In this document: positions 1-6,950 of the stretch, piece after piece
Numbering within the stretch: position 1 is the first letter of the stretch
Layout of the letters: each line of letters opens with the position of its first letter
DNA from: Flavobacteriales bacterium
GTDB lineage: Bacteria > Bacteroidota > Bacteroidia > Flavobacteriales > Weeksellaceae
NCBI GenBank assembly: GCA_900770875.1
Contig: CAAGLV010000229.1
Coordinates: 1-13,693, forward strand
Reading direction: 5' to 3'
DNA: 13,693 nucleotides
The notes under the pieces: generated by a model
Told to the model about the DNA's origin: nothing
Databases searched by the model: none
What the model saw: the letters and a program-made list of their open reading frames with translations, nothing else
Position numbers and translations under genes: made by a program

Positions 1-72
1 GACCTGGCTGGGGCTCGAACCCAGGACCCCAACATTAAAAGTGTTGTGCTCTACCAACTGAGCTACCAGGTC
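1..72 (-). tRNA. tRNA-Lys (anticodon TTT), copy 1
   Basis: Read on the minus strand, this folds as a complete cloverleaf. The 7-bp acceptor stem is GACCTGG/CCAGGTC, the D stem GCTC/GAGC, the anticodon stem CAACA/TGTTG and the T stem CTGGG/CCCAG. The anticodon loop CTTTTAA gives anticodon TTT, reading lysine AAA/AAG codons. The discriminator base would lie one base outside the window, so 72 of 73 bases are visible. The sequence is identical to the second copy at 185-257. Confidence 0.97.
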
Positions 73-94
73 TCCGTTTTTTCTAAAAGGAGTG

Positions 95-125
95 CAAATA
101 TATAAATTTATTTTTACACTACAAA
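95..125 (-). promoter_or_regulatory. Bacteroidota-type promoter of tRNA-Lys copy 1
   Basis: On the minus strand the -33 element TTTG (122-125) is followed by exactly 19 bases and then TATATTTG (95-102), a perfect TAnnTTTG -7 box. The box lies 22 bases upstream of the mature tRNA 5' end, leaving room for a short leader. The element sits between the two tRNA genes, so copy 1 need not depend on read-through from copy 2. Confidence 0.75.
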
Positions 126-184
126 ACGAAATATAAATTTCTTTTTAAAAAGAACTTTCGAATTAAAGAAAGGTCTATAAATAG

Positions 185-257
185 TGACCTGGCTGGGGCT
201 CGAACCCAGGACCCCAACATTAAAAGTGTTGTGCTCTACCAACTGAGCTACCAGGTC
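185..257 (-). tRNA. tRNA-Lys (anticodon TTT), copy 2
   Basis: This second, identical tRNA-Lys(TTT) has the same stems and CTTTTAA anticodon loop as copy 1. Here the full 73 bases are visible, including discriminator A (complement of T185), the usual bacterial tRNA-Lys base. CCA is not encoded: the minus-strand bases after the discriminator read CTAT. Copy 2 lies upstream of copy 1 on the minus strand with 112 bases between them. Outside the tRNA body the flanks differ, apart from a shared short promoter-box motif. Confidence 0.97.
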
Positions 258-275
258 TGTTCCTTAATTCGAGTG

Positions 276-308
276 CAAATATAGGGCGATTAAAATCAAT
301 TTTACAAA
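276..308 (-). promoter_or_regulatory. Bacteroidota-type promoter of tRNA-Lys copy 2
   Basis: On the minus strand, TTTG (305-308) is followed by 21 bases and TATATTTG (276-283), matching the TAnnTTTG -7 consensus. The -7 box is 18 bases upstream of the tRNA. The stretch GAGTGCAAATATA (plus strand, 271-283) recurs at 90-102 before copy 1, so the two genes share an extended -7 region. Confidence 0.7.
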
Positions 309-443
309 CATATTTGAATCTTTTTTTTCGAAAGAATTTTAAATATTTATATTTTAGAAACTTATCGAATAAAAAAATCTCAATTTTATTTTAATTTATT
401 TAAATATTCTATCTGTATCCAACATTAATGCCATAAATAAATG

Positions 444-473
444 GTTGCTCTTGCTAAAATTACTTTATATTTG
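444..473 (+). promoter_or_regulatory. Promoter of the lipoprotein-aroK operon
   Basis: GTTG (444-447) is followed by 18 bases and TATATTTG (466-473), a full TAnnTTTG match. Transcription would start around 480, giving a leader of about 50 bases before the lipoprotein ATG at 533. No other exact match with suitable spacing was seen on the plus strand between the tRNA genes and this start. Confidence 0.65.
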
Positions 474-532
474 TCGAGATTAACTTACGATATTTATATA
501 AATATAGATTTAATTGAATTGAAAATAATAGG

Positions 533-1141
533 ATGCAAAAAAAACTATTCATATCACTTTTAATAGGAATTATTTCCTTTCAATCATGTAAAGATAAAAA
601 AGACGAGGCTAAAGAAATGCAGCATGCACAGCTTGAGGCAAGATGTTCTGACGAGGTAAAAGATTCTTTACGTAGCCAAATTTCTTTAGATGATTTAAAG
701 AATTTAATTAAGGCAGACCAAAACGAAATTGATGCTTTTATGGATAAAAATTGTTTTGAGAAAGCTTCTTTCGGTAAAAATGTTTTTATATCTGATATTG
801 AAAAAGCCGATTCGTTAAAAATTAAAAGTGTTAAACAAGGTATTTTCTTCTTAAATAAAATCTCGGCAATCGACATTTCTCAGGACATTGTATATAAAAT
901 TCAATATAGCTTTCCTATTAAATATCTTAATCAATATAAAATCGAAATAGAAAAGAAAACTAAAAAAGCTAGTTTTTATCGATCGAACTCGGTTGTAACA
1001 AACGAAGATTTTAAAATTACTTACGAAATAGATCGTTGGGATAACAGAAACCTTATCAATTCTTATTCATACCAAATCGATACGTATGGTGGTTTTGCTA
1101 AATTAACAATATTTTATTCGGAAGATTTACCTGTAGATTAA
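533..1141 (+). CDS. Lipoprotein of unknown function
   Basis: This is a 202-residue protein with a bacterial lipoprotein signal. It has basic residues MQKK, a hydrophobic stretch and a lipobox FQSC, so Cys19 should be the lipidated N-terminus. The mature protein begins with a Lys/Asp/Glu-rich tether (about 20-50), then has alternating amphipathic segments and a C-terminal half rich in Tyr, Ile and Lys that looks beta-rich. I recognise no catalytic motif or named family. Start ATG 533 is supported by the signal sequence and an upstream promoter. The gene ends one base before aroK, so the two are almost certainly co-transcribed; nothing suggests a shared function. The true localisation (inner or outer membrane, surface exposed or not) cannot be read directly. 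Confidence 0.85.
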   Translation: MQKKLFISLLIGIISFQSCKDKKDEAKEMQHAQLEARCSDEVKDSLRSQISLDDLKNLIKADQNEIDAFMDKNCFEKASFGKNVFISDIEKADSLKIKSVKQGIFFLNKISAIDISQDIVYKIQYSFPIKYLNQYKIEIEKKTKKASFYRSNSVVTNEDFKITYEIDRWDNRNLINSYSYQIDTYGGFAKLTIFYSEDLPVD

Positions 1142-1142
1142 T

Positions 1143-1655
1143 ATGATTATTACACTTATTGGCTACATGGGTAGCGGAAAAACAACAATTGGTAAAGATT
1201 TAGCCAAAGCTTTAGGATACGAATTTATCGATTTAGATTTATATATAGAAAACAAAAATAGTTTAAGCGTTAGCGAAATTTTTGAGCAGTTTGGCGAATT
1301 AGGCTTTAGAAAACGCGAACGCGAAGCCTTGCATCAAGTTTTACACAATACAAATATTGTTTTATCGGTTGGTGGAGGAACGCCGGTTTATTACGATAAC
1401 ATCGATTACATTAACTTACATTCGGAATCGTTTTACTTACGCGTACAATTACCTCAACTTGTAAAACGCTTAGAGCTTAAAAAAGATTCGCGCCCATTAA
1501 TTGCCCATTTAGAGAACGAGCAGTTAACCGAATTTATCGCGAAACATTTATTTGAACGAAATCCGTTTTATCAAAAAGCAAAACATACTATATCTATATC
1601 AAACCAAAAACCTGTTGAAGTTTTAACAGAAATAATGGATATCATAAAAAAATAA
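1143..1655 (+). CDS. aroK: Shikimate kinase
   Basis: This cytoplasmic enzyme phosphorylates shikimate at the 3-hydroxyl with ATP, on the pathway to chorismate and aromatic amino acids. The 170-residue length is typical. The family motifs are present in order: P-loop GYMGSGKT (7-14); the Asp pair in FIDLD (D30 and D32) for Mg and shikimate; GELGFR with R56 for shikimate; GGG (77-79); the lid RPL (R117-L119); and R139 in the RNPFY segment. No key residue is missing. ATG 1143 follows the preceding lipoprotein stop by a single base, indicating translational coupling. The 3' end (last codons and stop at 1655) doubles as the U-tract of a terminator serving the converging gene. Whether the product is called AroK or AroL is a matter of convention. 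Confidence 0.96.
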   Translation: MIITLIGYMGSGKTTIGKDLAKALGYEFIDLDLYIENKNSLSVSEIFEQFGELGFRKREREALHQVLHNTNIVLSVGGGTPVYYDNIDYINLHSESFYLRVQLPQLVKRLELKKDSRPLIAHLENEQLTEFIAKHLFERNPFYQKAKHTISISNQKPVEVLTEIMDIIKK

Positions 1656-1679
1656 AAGATTTAGATTACTCTAAATCTT
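1648..1679 (-). terminator. Intrinsic terminator of the S4-domain gene, overlapping both convergent genes
   Basis: A 10-bp perfect hairpin has arms at 1656-1665 and 1670-1679 and loop TTAC (1666-1669). On the minus strand it is followed by a T-rich run, the complement of the A-rich aroK 3' end. The loop contains the stop codon of the minus-strand gene (1666-1668). On the plus strand the hairpin is not followed by a T-tract, so it should terminate the minus-strand gene much better than aroK. Confidence 0.65.
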
Positions 1680-2058
1680 CTAATAAAAACTGATCGCCCG
1701 AGATGTAATCATCCAAATCGCGGCGATCTTTTTTTGTAGGTCTTCCCTCGCCTCTTTCTCTATAATAATCTTGCGATAATTTTCTTAACTCTAAAACTTC
1801 GTATTCTTCTTTTGGCGTTGTATCAACAATGTGTAACGATAATAATTTAGCTCCAATTCTGCTTTTAGGCACATTAAGTACCTTAAAAGATAAATTAATT
1901 TGATCCTTCTTAACCTCAATTTGGTCGCCCGGAATAACTTCCTTAGATGCCTTTACAACATTTCCATTCACTTTTACACGATTTTTCTTTATTGCATCGG
2001 TTGCTAAAGCTCTTGTTTTGTAATATCTAACACTCCAAAGAAATTTATCTATTCTCAT
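1666..2058 (-). CDS. hslR: S4-domain RNA-binding protein (Hsp15/HslR-like)
   Basis: This 130-residue basic protein has an N-terminal S4 RNA-binding domain (about 1-60). It carries the family pattern RIDKFLWSVRYYKTR followed by A...I..N.VKVNG.....S..V..GD.I. The C-terminal tail is highly charged, with RPTKKDRRDLDDY near 106-118. This is the architecture of Hsp15, which in E. coli binds stalled 50S subunits carrying nascent-chain tRNA and helps recycle them. Function here is inferred from that family. Start ATG at 2058 gives the usual S4 N-terminus (MRIDKFLW). The gene converges on aroK with ten bases between stop codons and diverges from the lipoprotein at 2131 across 72 bases. No confident promoter was found in that gap. 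Other small S4 proteins are possible alternatives, so the symbol is tentative. Confidence 0.88.
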   Translation of the reverse strand: MRIDKFLWSVRYYKTRALATDAIKKNRVKVNGNVVKASKEVIPGDQIEVKKDQINLSFKVLNVPKSRIGAKLLSLHIVDTTPKEEYEVLELRKLSQDYYRERGEGRPTKKDRRDLDDYISGDQFLLEDLE

Positions 2059-2130
2059 AACTTAAATGTTATTATTTTTAACTATTGAAATAATATTTTT
2101 TTCTAAATTCGCAATATAAACTGAAAAAAC

Positions 2131-2871
2131 ATGATAAAGAAATTCTTTGTAACTTTATTAGCTACGGCTACATTTTTTACAAGTTGCAAAAGTGATGATG
2201 ATAATAAAGAATTAAGTGTAGAACAACAAAATTCTTTAGACGATCAAGCAATCGAAGAATATTTAGAAAGACATTACTTTAGCGCAGATAATGGTAAAAT
2301 TGCAACTTTTGATACAATTACAGGGAATGAAGACGATAATTATCCCTCTTTAAAGCAATTAGCAGTTAAAGATCCAGCAGGATATTATTACGCATACCGA
2401 CCAGATGTAGAAGCAGAAGGACCATCGATTGTATCGAGCGACGAATCTGAGATTTTAATTTCTTACGATGTTAAAACCTTCGAAGCAACAAACGATATGA
2501 ATACATACAAATATAAATATGGTTCTATCTACAATTACGCTAATACAATTAATACTGGCGATGGATCTGCCACAACAGACCCAAGTTTCTACTATTACGA
2601 GTTAACAGAAACACAAATTAAAAACGGAATTAAAAGAGAACATGTAGAATTAAAATATTTTGCAGAAGCCTTAAAAAAATTCAAATCAACATTACGTAGC
2701 GGAAGAGCACAATATAACTTTCAAGGTGTTATTATTTTACCCTCTCGTTTAGCATACGGACGCAACAAAATGTACACAGGTTCTGCCGTAACAGCAAATC
2801 ACTCGTACAGAAATGCATCTTTTATCTTTAATTTTGAATTAGATAAAGTAACGCCAAGAGATTCCGAATAA
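2131..2871 (+). CDS. Lipoprotein with divergent FKBP-type peptidyl-prolyl isomerase-like C-terminus
   Basis: This is a 246-residue lipoprotein: signal MIKKFFVTLLATATFF and lipobox FTSC, with Cys19 as the lipidation site. An acidic Ser/Asp tether follows (20-30). The C-terminal third carries two hallmarks of FKBP isomerases: LPSRLAYG (203-210), resembling the IPxxLAYG segment, and a final strand FIFNFELDKV (231-240), resembling the closing beta-strand. The usual catalytic aromatic residues and the G-x-F-D block are not clear, and an expanded Tyr/Asn-rich middle (110-160) interrupts the fold. The isomerase activity may therefore be weak or lost. Similar lipoproteins are common in Flavobacteriia, including the gliding-associated GldI, but I see no reason to call this GldI. 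A strong terminator follows. Confidence 0.8.
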   Translation: MIKKFFVTLLATATFFTSCKSDDDNKELSVEQQNSLDDQAIEEYLERHYFSADNGKIATFDTITGNEDDNYPSLKQLAVKDPAGYYYAYRPDVEAEGPSIVSSDESEILISYDVKTFEATNDMNTYKYKYGSIYNYANTINTGDGSATTDPSFYYYELTETQIKNGIKREHVELKYFAEALKKFKSTLRSGRAQYNFQGVIILPSRLAYGRNKMYTGSAVTANHSYRNASFIFNFELDKVTPRDSE

Positions 2872-2893
2872 AAAACAGCTAAAATATTGATAT

Positions 2894-2924
2894 AAAAAAC
2901 CATCATTTCTTATGATGGTTTTTT
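2894..2924 (+). terminator. Intrinsic terminator after the FKBP-like lipoprotein
   Basis: A 13-bp perfect stem pairs AAAAAACCATCAT (2894-2906) with ATGATGGTTTTTT (2912-2924) around loop TTCTT. The run of six T's in the right arm provides the U-tract on the plus strand, and the A-run does the same on the minus strand. It lies 22 bases after the lipoprotein stop and 33 bases before pncB, so pncB probably has its own promoter, which I could not identify with confidence. Confidence 0.85.
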
Positions 2925-2957
2925 ATTTAATTTCTATTTTTATTAAAAGTTACGAAA

Positions 2958-4160
2958 ATGAAAACAATCTTCGATTCTATATTAGATAACGACTTCTATA
3001 AATTTACCATGCAATATGCCGTTACCAAACTTTATCCGGATGTTATTGCACGTTATAAATTTATAAATCGAGGAAAACACGAATTTCCTGAAGGATTTGC
3101 AGAAAAATTACAAGAGCAAGTTAACGCAATGGCTAACCTTGCTTTAACAAAAGACGAAAAAGATTTTTTAGCTAAAAATTGTCCTTACATCAGTCCTGCC
3201 TATTTAGATTTTTTACAAGGTTATCGCTACGATCCTAAAGAAGTAAAAATATTACAAGACAACAACAATATTTCGGTAGAAGTTGAAGGAAATTGGTACC
3301 GTACTATTTTATGGGAAGTTCCGCTTTTAGCATTAATTTCCGAATTATTTTATACAACATCTCATTTAGATCGTATCACAAACGAAGAAATTACAAAAAA
3401 CACAGGCGAAAAAGTAGATTTATACAATAAACTAGGTGTTACTGTTGCCGATTTTGGTACACGCCGTCGCCATTCTTACGAAGTACACGATGTGGTTGTA
3501 GAAGAACTAATTAATCATTCGGGTAAAAGTTTCGTTGGAACATCAAATGTGCATCTTGCACACAAATACAATGTAAAACCAATTGGTACACACGCCCACG
3601 AATGGTTTATGTTTCATGCCGCACGATTTGGATACAAAGTTGCCAACTCGATGAGTTTAGACCGTTGGGTAAAAGTATATTATGGCGATTTAGGAATTGC
3701 TTTAACCGATACGTATACATCAGATATATTTTTCCGTCAGTTTGATAAAAAATTATCTAAATTATTTGATGGTGTTCGACACGATTCGGGCGATCCAATC
3801 GAATTTGGAAATAAAGTAATTGCGCATTACGAAAAAATGGGAATTAATCCTTTGCATAAAACTATCATTTTCTCGGATGGGTTAAACTCGGAAAAAGTCG
3901 AATTAATTACCAATTCGTTTAAAAATCGTATTGGATTATCTTTTGGCATCGGAACCAATCTTACCAACGATGTTGGTTTACGACCAATGAATATTGTGAT
4001 GAAATTAACCGAAATTTCTTCTTACGATATTCCGTGGACGGGTGTTGTTAAACTTTCGGACGAAAGAAATAAACATACCGGAACCGAAAAAGATATTCGC
4101 TTAGCAAAAGAAATTCTTCAGCTTGGCGAAATTAAAGCAACAGACGAAGTTTTACAATAA
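2958..4160 (+). CDS. pncB: Nicotinate phosphoribosyltransferase
   Basis: This enzyme joins nicotinate and PRPP to form nicotinate mononucleotide, with ATP hydrolysis, in the Preiss-Handler NAD salvage route; it is cytoplasmic. At 400 residues it has the bacterial PncB length. Recognisable blocks are the N-terminal DNDFYKFTMQ (10-19), FGTRRR (166-171), GTSNVHLA (194-201), GTHAHEWF (210-217), GVRHDSGDP (272-280), FSDGLN (305-310) and GIGTNLTND (330-338). His214 in the AHEW block matches the histidine autophosphorylated in the Salmonella and yeast enzymes. ATG 2958 places the DNDFYKFTM block at the expected distance. The gene stands alone between terminators; no other NAD gene is in the window. 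Confidence 0.97.
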   Translation: MKTIFDSILDNDFYKFTMQYAVTKLYPDVIARYKFINRGKHEFPEGFAEKLQEQVNAMANLALTKDEKDFLAKNCPYISPAYLDFLQGYRYDPKEVKILQDNNNISVEVEGNWYRTILWEVPLLALISELFYTTSHLDRITNEEITKNTGEKVDLYNKLGVTVADFGTRRRHSYEVHDVVVEELINHSGKSFVGTSNVHLAHKYNVKPIGTHAHEWFMFHAARFGYKVANSMSLDRWVKVYYGDLGIALTDTYTSDIFFRQFDKKLSKLFDGVRHDSGDPIEFGNKVIAHYEKMGINPLHKTIIFSDGLNSEKVELITNSFKNRIGLSFGIGTNLTNDVGLRPMNIVMKLTEISSYDIPWTGVVKLSDERNKHTGTEKDIRLAKEILQLGEIKATDEVLQ

Positions 4161-4162
4161 AT

Positions 4163-4197
4163 AAAAAAGGATTCTAAATTAATTAGAATCCTTTTTT
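4163..4197. terminator. Bidirectional terminator between pncB and lon
   Basis: A 15-bp perfect hairpin has arms at 4163-4177 and 4183-4197 and loop ATTAA. The core is GGATTCTAA/TTAGAATCC flanked by six A's on the left and T's on the right, so each strand ends in a U-tract. It lies 2 bases after the pncB stop and 20 bases after the lon stop, and should serve both convergent genes. Confidence 0.9.
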
Positions 4198-4217
4198 TAT
4201 CTTAATAACTAATACAA

Positions 4218-6623
4218 TTACGCATCAAATGTTTTAGCATCTTTAACCTTCTGATTAGTTAAAGCTATATCTAAAACCTCTTTCATCTCTTTTACATAAT
4301 GAAATTTTAAACCTTTTACATATTCTGGTTTAATATCTTCCACATCTTTACGATTATCTTCGCATAAAATAATCTCTTTAATATCAGCGCGTTTTGCCGC
4401 TAATATTTTTTCTTTAATTCCACCAACTGGTAAAACTTTACCACGTAAAGTAATTTCTCCCGTCATTGCTAATTTAGCTTTTACCTTACGTTGTGTAAAT
4501 GTAGAAACTAAAGAAGTTAACATCGTAATACCAGCCGAAGGTCCATCTTTTGGTGTTGCACCTTCTGGTACATGAATGTGAACTTTATAATTATCGAAAA
4601 TATCCGACGAGATTCCTAAATCTTCAGCATGTGCCTTAATATATTCTAAAGCAATTGTTGCAGATTCTTTCATTACAGTTCCTAAATTACCTGTAATTGA
4701 TAATCCTCCTTTCCCTTTTGATAAGATCGATTCGATAAATAAAATATCTCCTCCAACGCTTGTCCAAGCTAAACCAACAACAACACCTGGTACTTCGTTA
4801 TTTTCGTAACGTTCTGGAGTAATAGATGGTCCTAAAATCTTCTCGATATCAGCTATTGTATACTTTGGATTATATTCTAACTCTAAAGCAATATTTTTAG
4901 CTGCACTACGCACTAATTTTGCTACTTTTTGATCTAAATTACGAACACCAGCTTCGCGCGTATAACCTGTAATTAAAAACTCGATTTCTTTTTTACCTAA
5001 AACAACAGCTTTATCTTCTAAACCATGTTCTTTTAATTGTTTCGATAATAAATGCTTTTTAACAATCTCTGTTTTTTCTTCTATTGTATAACCTGCAATA
5101 TTTATCATTTCCATACGATCGCGTAACGGACCTGGAATATTCGAAATATTATTTGCCGTTGCAATAAAAAATACTTTAGATAAGTCGTAACCAATTTCTA
5201 GGAAATTATCATGGAATGCATTGTTTTGTTCTGGATCTAAAACCTCTAACATTGCCGAAGATGGATCGCCATGATTACTTGCCGTCATTTTATCAATTTC
5301 GTCTAAAACAAAAACCGGATTAGATGATTCGGATTTTTTAATTGATTGTAAAACGCGTCCTGGCATTGCTCCGATGTATGTTTTACGATGTCCACGAATT
5401 TCTGATTCGTCGTGTAATCCACCTAACGACATGCGTACATATTTACGTCCAACTGCTTTAGCAATCGAGCGTCCTAAAGATGTTTTACCAACTCCTGGAG
5501 GGCCATATAAACATAAAATTGGCGCACGCATATCTCCTTTTAACTTTAAAACAGCCAAATGTTCAATGATACGTTCTTTTACATCTTCTAATCCATAATG
5601 ATCTGTATCTAATATTTTTTGCGCATTCTTTAAATCAAATACATCTTTTGTGTATTCGTTCCAAGGTAAATCCAACATAAATTCTAAATAATTACGTTGA
5701 ATATTATGCTCGGGCATTTGAGGATTTAAACGTGATAAACGGCTAATTTCTTTGTCAAAATGTGTTGCAGTTTCTTCGGACCAACGTTTCTTTTGCGCTC
5801 TTTTACGCATTTCGTTAATTTCTTCTTCAGTTGTATTACCGCCCAATTCTTCTTGGATCGATTTAATTTGCTGATTTAAGAAATATTCTTTTTGTTGTTG
5901 ATCTAATTCTTTACGGACTTTATTTTGAATCGAATTTTTTAATTCTAATTTCTGAAGTTCAACATTCATAAAACGCATTACTTCTAAAGCACGTAATTTT
6001 AAATCCGAAATTTCTAACAATAACTGTTTTTCTTCTAATGTTAAAGTTAAATTTGATGCAACAAAGTTGATTAAAAATGTTTTACTTTCGATGCTACGAA
6101 TGGCATTAGCAGCCTCGGAAGGTAACATCGGATTTTCTTCTACGATTTGATATGCCAAATCGCGAATTGAATCAATGATTATAGGGTATTCTTTATTACG
6201 AGATGTTGGAACTTTTTCAGCTAAAACCTCAACATTCGCTTTAAAATAAGGAATCTCTTCAGAAAATTCTTCTACTTTAAAGCGACGCATTCCTTGTAAA
6301 ATTACCGTAATGTTTCCGTCTGGTAATTTAATTAATCGTAAAATGCGTGCTACTGTCCCAACGTTAAATAAATCTTCGGGCGTAGGATCTTCAACCGCTA
6401 CATCTTTCTGAGATAAAACTCCGATAATGCGATCACCTTTATATGCTTCGGTTAATAATTTTATAGATTTATCTCTTCCTGCTGTTATTGGCGTTACCAC
6501 ACCAGGAAAAAGAACTGTGTTTCTTAATGATAATATTGGTAATAATGATGGGATTTCTTGTTTATGTAACTTGGTCTCTTCATCCTTACTCATTAAAGGA
6601 ATTAATTCAATTTCGTCTTCCAT
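4218..6623 (-). CDS. lon: ATP-dependent Lon protease
   Basis: Lon is a homo-oligomeric cytoplasmic AAA+ protease that unfolds and degrades damaged and regulatory proteins. The 801-residue product has the LonA order. A LonN substrate-binding domain (about 25-230) starts with LPILSLRNTVLFPG. A helical linker with coiled-coil character follows (about 230-330), including EYFLNQQIKSIQEELG. The AAA+ module has Walker A GPPGVGKT (374-381, K380) and Walker B VLDEIDK (D441, E442). The C-terminal protease domain has catalytic Ser696 in DGPSAG and Lys739 in GGIKEKIL; their 43-residue spacing equals that of E. coli Ser679/Lys722. Both active sites are intact. The gene is monocistronic, with terminators on both sides. 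No heat-shock-type promoter was recognised upstream. Confidence 0.98.
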   Translation of the reverse strand: MEDEIELIPLMSKDEETKLHKQEIPSLLPILSLRNTVLFPGVVTPITAGRDKSIKLLTEAYKGDRIIGVLSQKDVAVEDPTPEDLFNVGTVARILRLIKLPDGNITVILQGMRRFKVEEFSEEIPYFKANVEVLAEKVPTSRNKEYPIIIDSIRDLAYQIVEENPMLPSEAANAIRSIESKTFLINFVASNLTLTLEEKQLLLEISDLKLRALEVMRFMNVELQKLELKNSIQNKVRKELDQQQKEYFLNQQIKSIQEELGGNTTEEEINEMRKRAQKKRWSEETATHFDKEISRLSRLNPQMPEHNIQRNYLEFMLDLPWNEYTKDVFDLKNAQKILDTDHYGLEDVKERIIEHLAVLKLKGDMRAPILCLYGPPGVGKTSLGRSIAKAVGRKYVRMSLGGLHDESEIRGHRKTYIGAMPGRVLQSIKKSESSNPVFVLDEIDKMTASNHGDPSSAMLEVLDPEQNNAFHDNFLEIGYDLSKVFFIATANNISNIPGPLRDRMEMINIAGYTIEEKTEIVKKHLLSKQLKEHGLEDKAVVLGKKEIEFLITGYTREAGVRNLDQKVAKLVRSAAKNIALELEYNPKYTIADIEKILGPSITPERYENNEVPGVVVGLAWTSVGGDILFIESILSKGKGGLSITGNLGTVMKESATIALEYIKAHAEDLGISSDIFDNYKVHIHVPEGATPKDGPSAGITMLTSLVSTFTQRKVKAKLAMTGEITLRGKVLPVGGIKEKILAAKRADIKEIILCEDNRKDVEDIKPEYVKGLKFHYVKEMKEVLDIALTNQKVKDAKTFDA

Positions 6624-6903
6624 TCTAATATATAAATGACAATATGTCTTTAATTATTCGTTTTTAAACTTAAATTTTATTTAGGCAATAGTACATTCTG
6701 TAAATAAAACACTGATTAATAAATGCTTAAAAATAATTTTAAATTTAATCTATTATTCTATTAATCTTCTAATTTATTTAGTCAATGATTATGCCAATCC
6801 TTAAAATTGTCAGTTTACTGATTTTATCAAAGGTAAGTAATATTTAGAGAATGCTTTATATATTCAATAAGCTATATCAAGTAATAAATTTTGGTTTTAA
6901 ATA
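6624..6903. other. AT-rich non-coding region upstream of lon
   Basis: The gap between the lon start and the bshA stop spans 327 bases including the bshA terminator. It has no open reading frame worth calling (the longest seen is about 20 codons) and no RNA gene I recognise. It should hold the lon promoter. The only exact -7-like match on the minus strand is TACCTTTG (plus 6828-6835), about 200 bases before the lon ATG and without a good -33 element. A small inverted repeat GACA-ATA-TGTC (6638-6648) lies 15 bases before the start; its significance is unknown. Confidence 0.4.
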
Positions 6904-6934
6904 AAAAAGATCGAACTAAAAGTCCGATCTTTTT
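6904..6934 (-). terminator. Intrinsic terminator of the GH3-bshA operon
   Basis: A hairpin pairs AAAAAGATCG (6904-6913) with CGATCTTTTT (6925-6934). One A/C mismatch follows, then three more pairs (ACT/AGT) around loop AAA. On the minus strand it lies about 17 bases after the bshA stop and continues into a T-rich run, as expected for the end of the operon. Confidence 0.85.
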
Positions 6935-6950
6935 CTAATCTATTTATATT

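Noticed and set aside
139..172. Palindrome TTCTTTTTAAAAAGAA and a 5-bp CTTTC/GAAAG hairpin followed by T's, as a possible terminator after tRNA-Lys copy 2
   Set aside because: The stem is short and AT-rich, and such structures arise by chance in this composition; not enough to call a terminator.
580..876. Open frame of 98 codons on the minus strand inside the lipoprotein gene
   Set aside because: It is antisense to a gene with a clear signal peptide and promoter. Its composition (Ser/Phe/Leu-rich) is that of a reverse-complement shadow and it has no recognisable domain.
2059..2130. Divergent promoters between the hslR-like gene and the FKBP-like lipoprotein
   Set aside because: Only imperfect boxes (for example TAAATTCG with TTG 16 bases upstream on the plus strand) were found, so no promoter is called although one must exist for each gene.
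5374..5598. Plus-strand open frame inside lon
   Set aside because: It lies antisense to the conserved AAA+ coding region around the Walker A motif of Lon, so its openness follows from the lon codons.
6427..6639. Plus-strand open frame across the lon start
   Set aside because: It overlaps the LonN domain in antisense and has no motif or promoter of its own.
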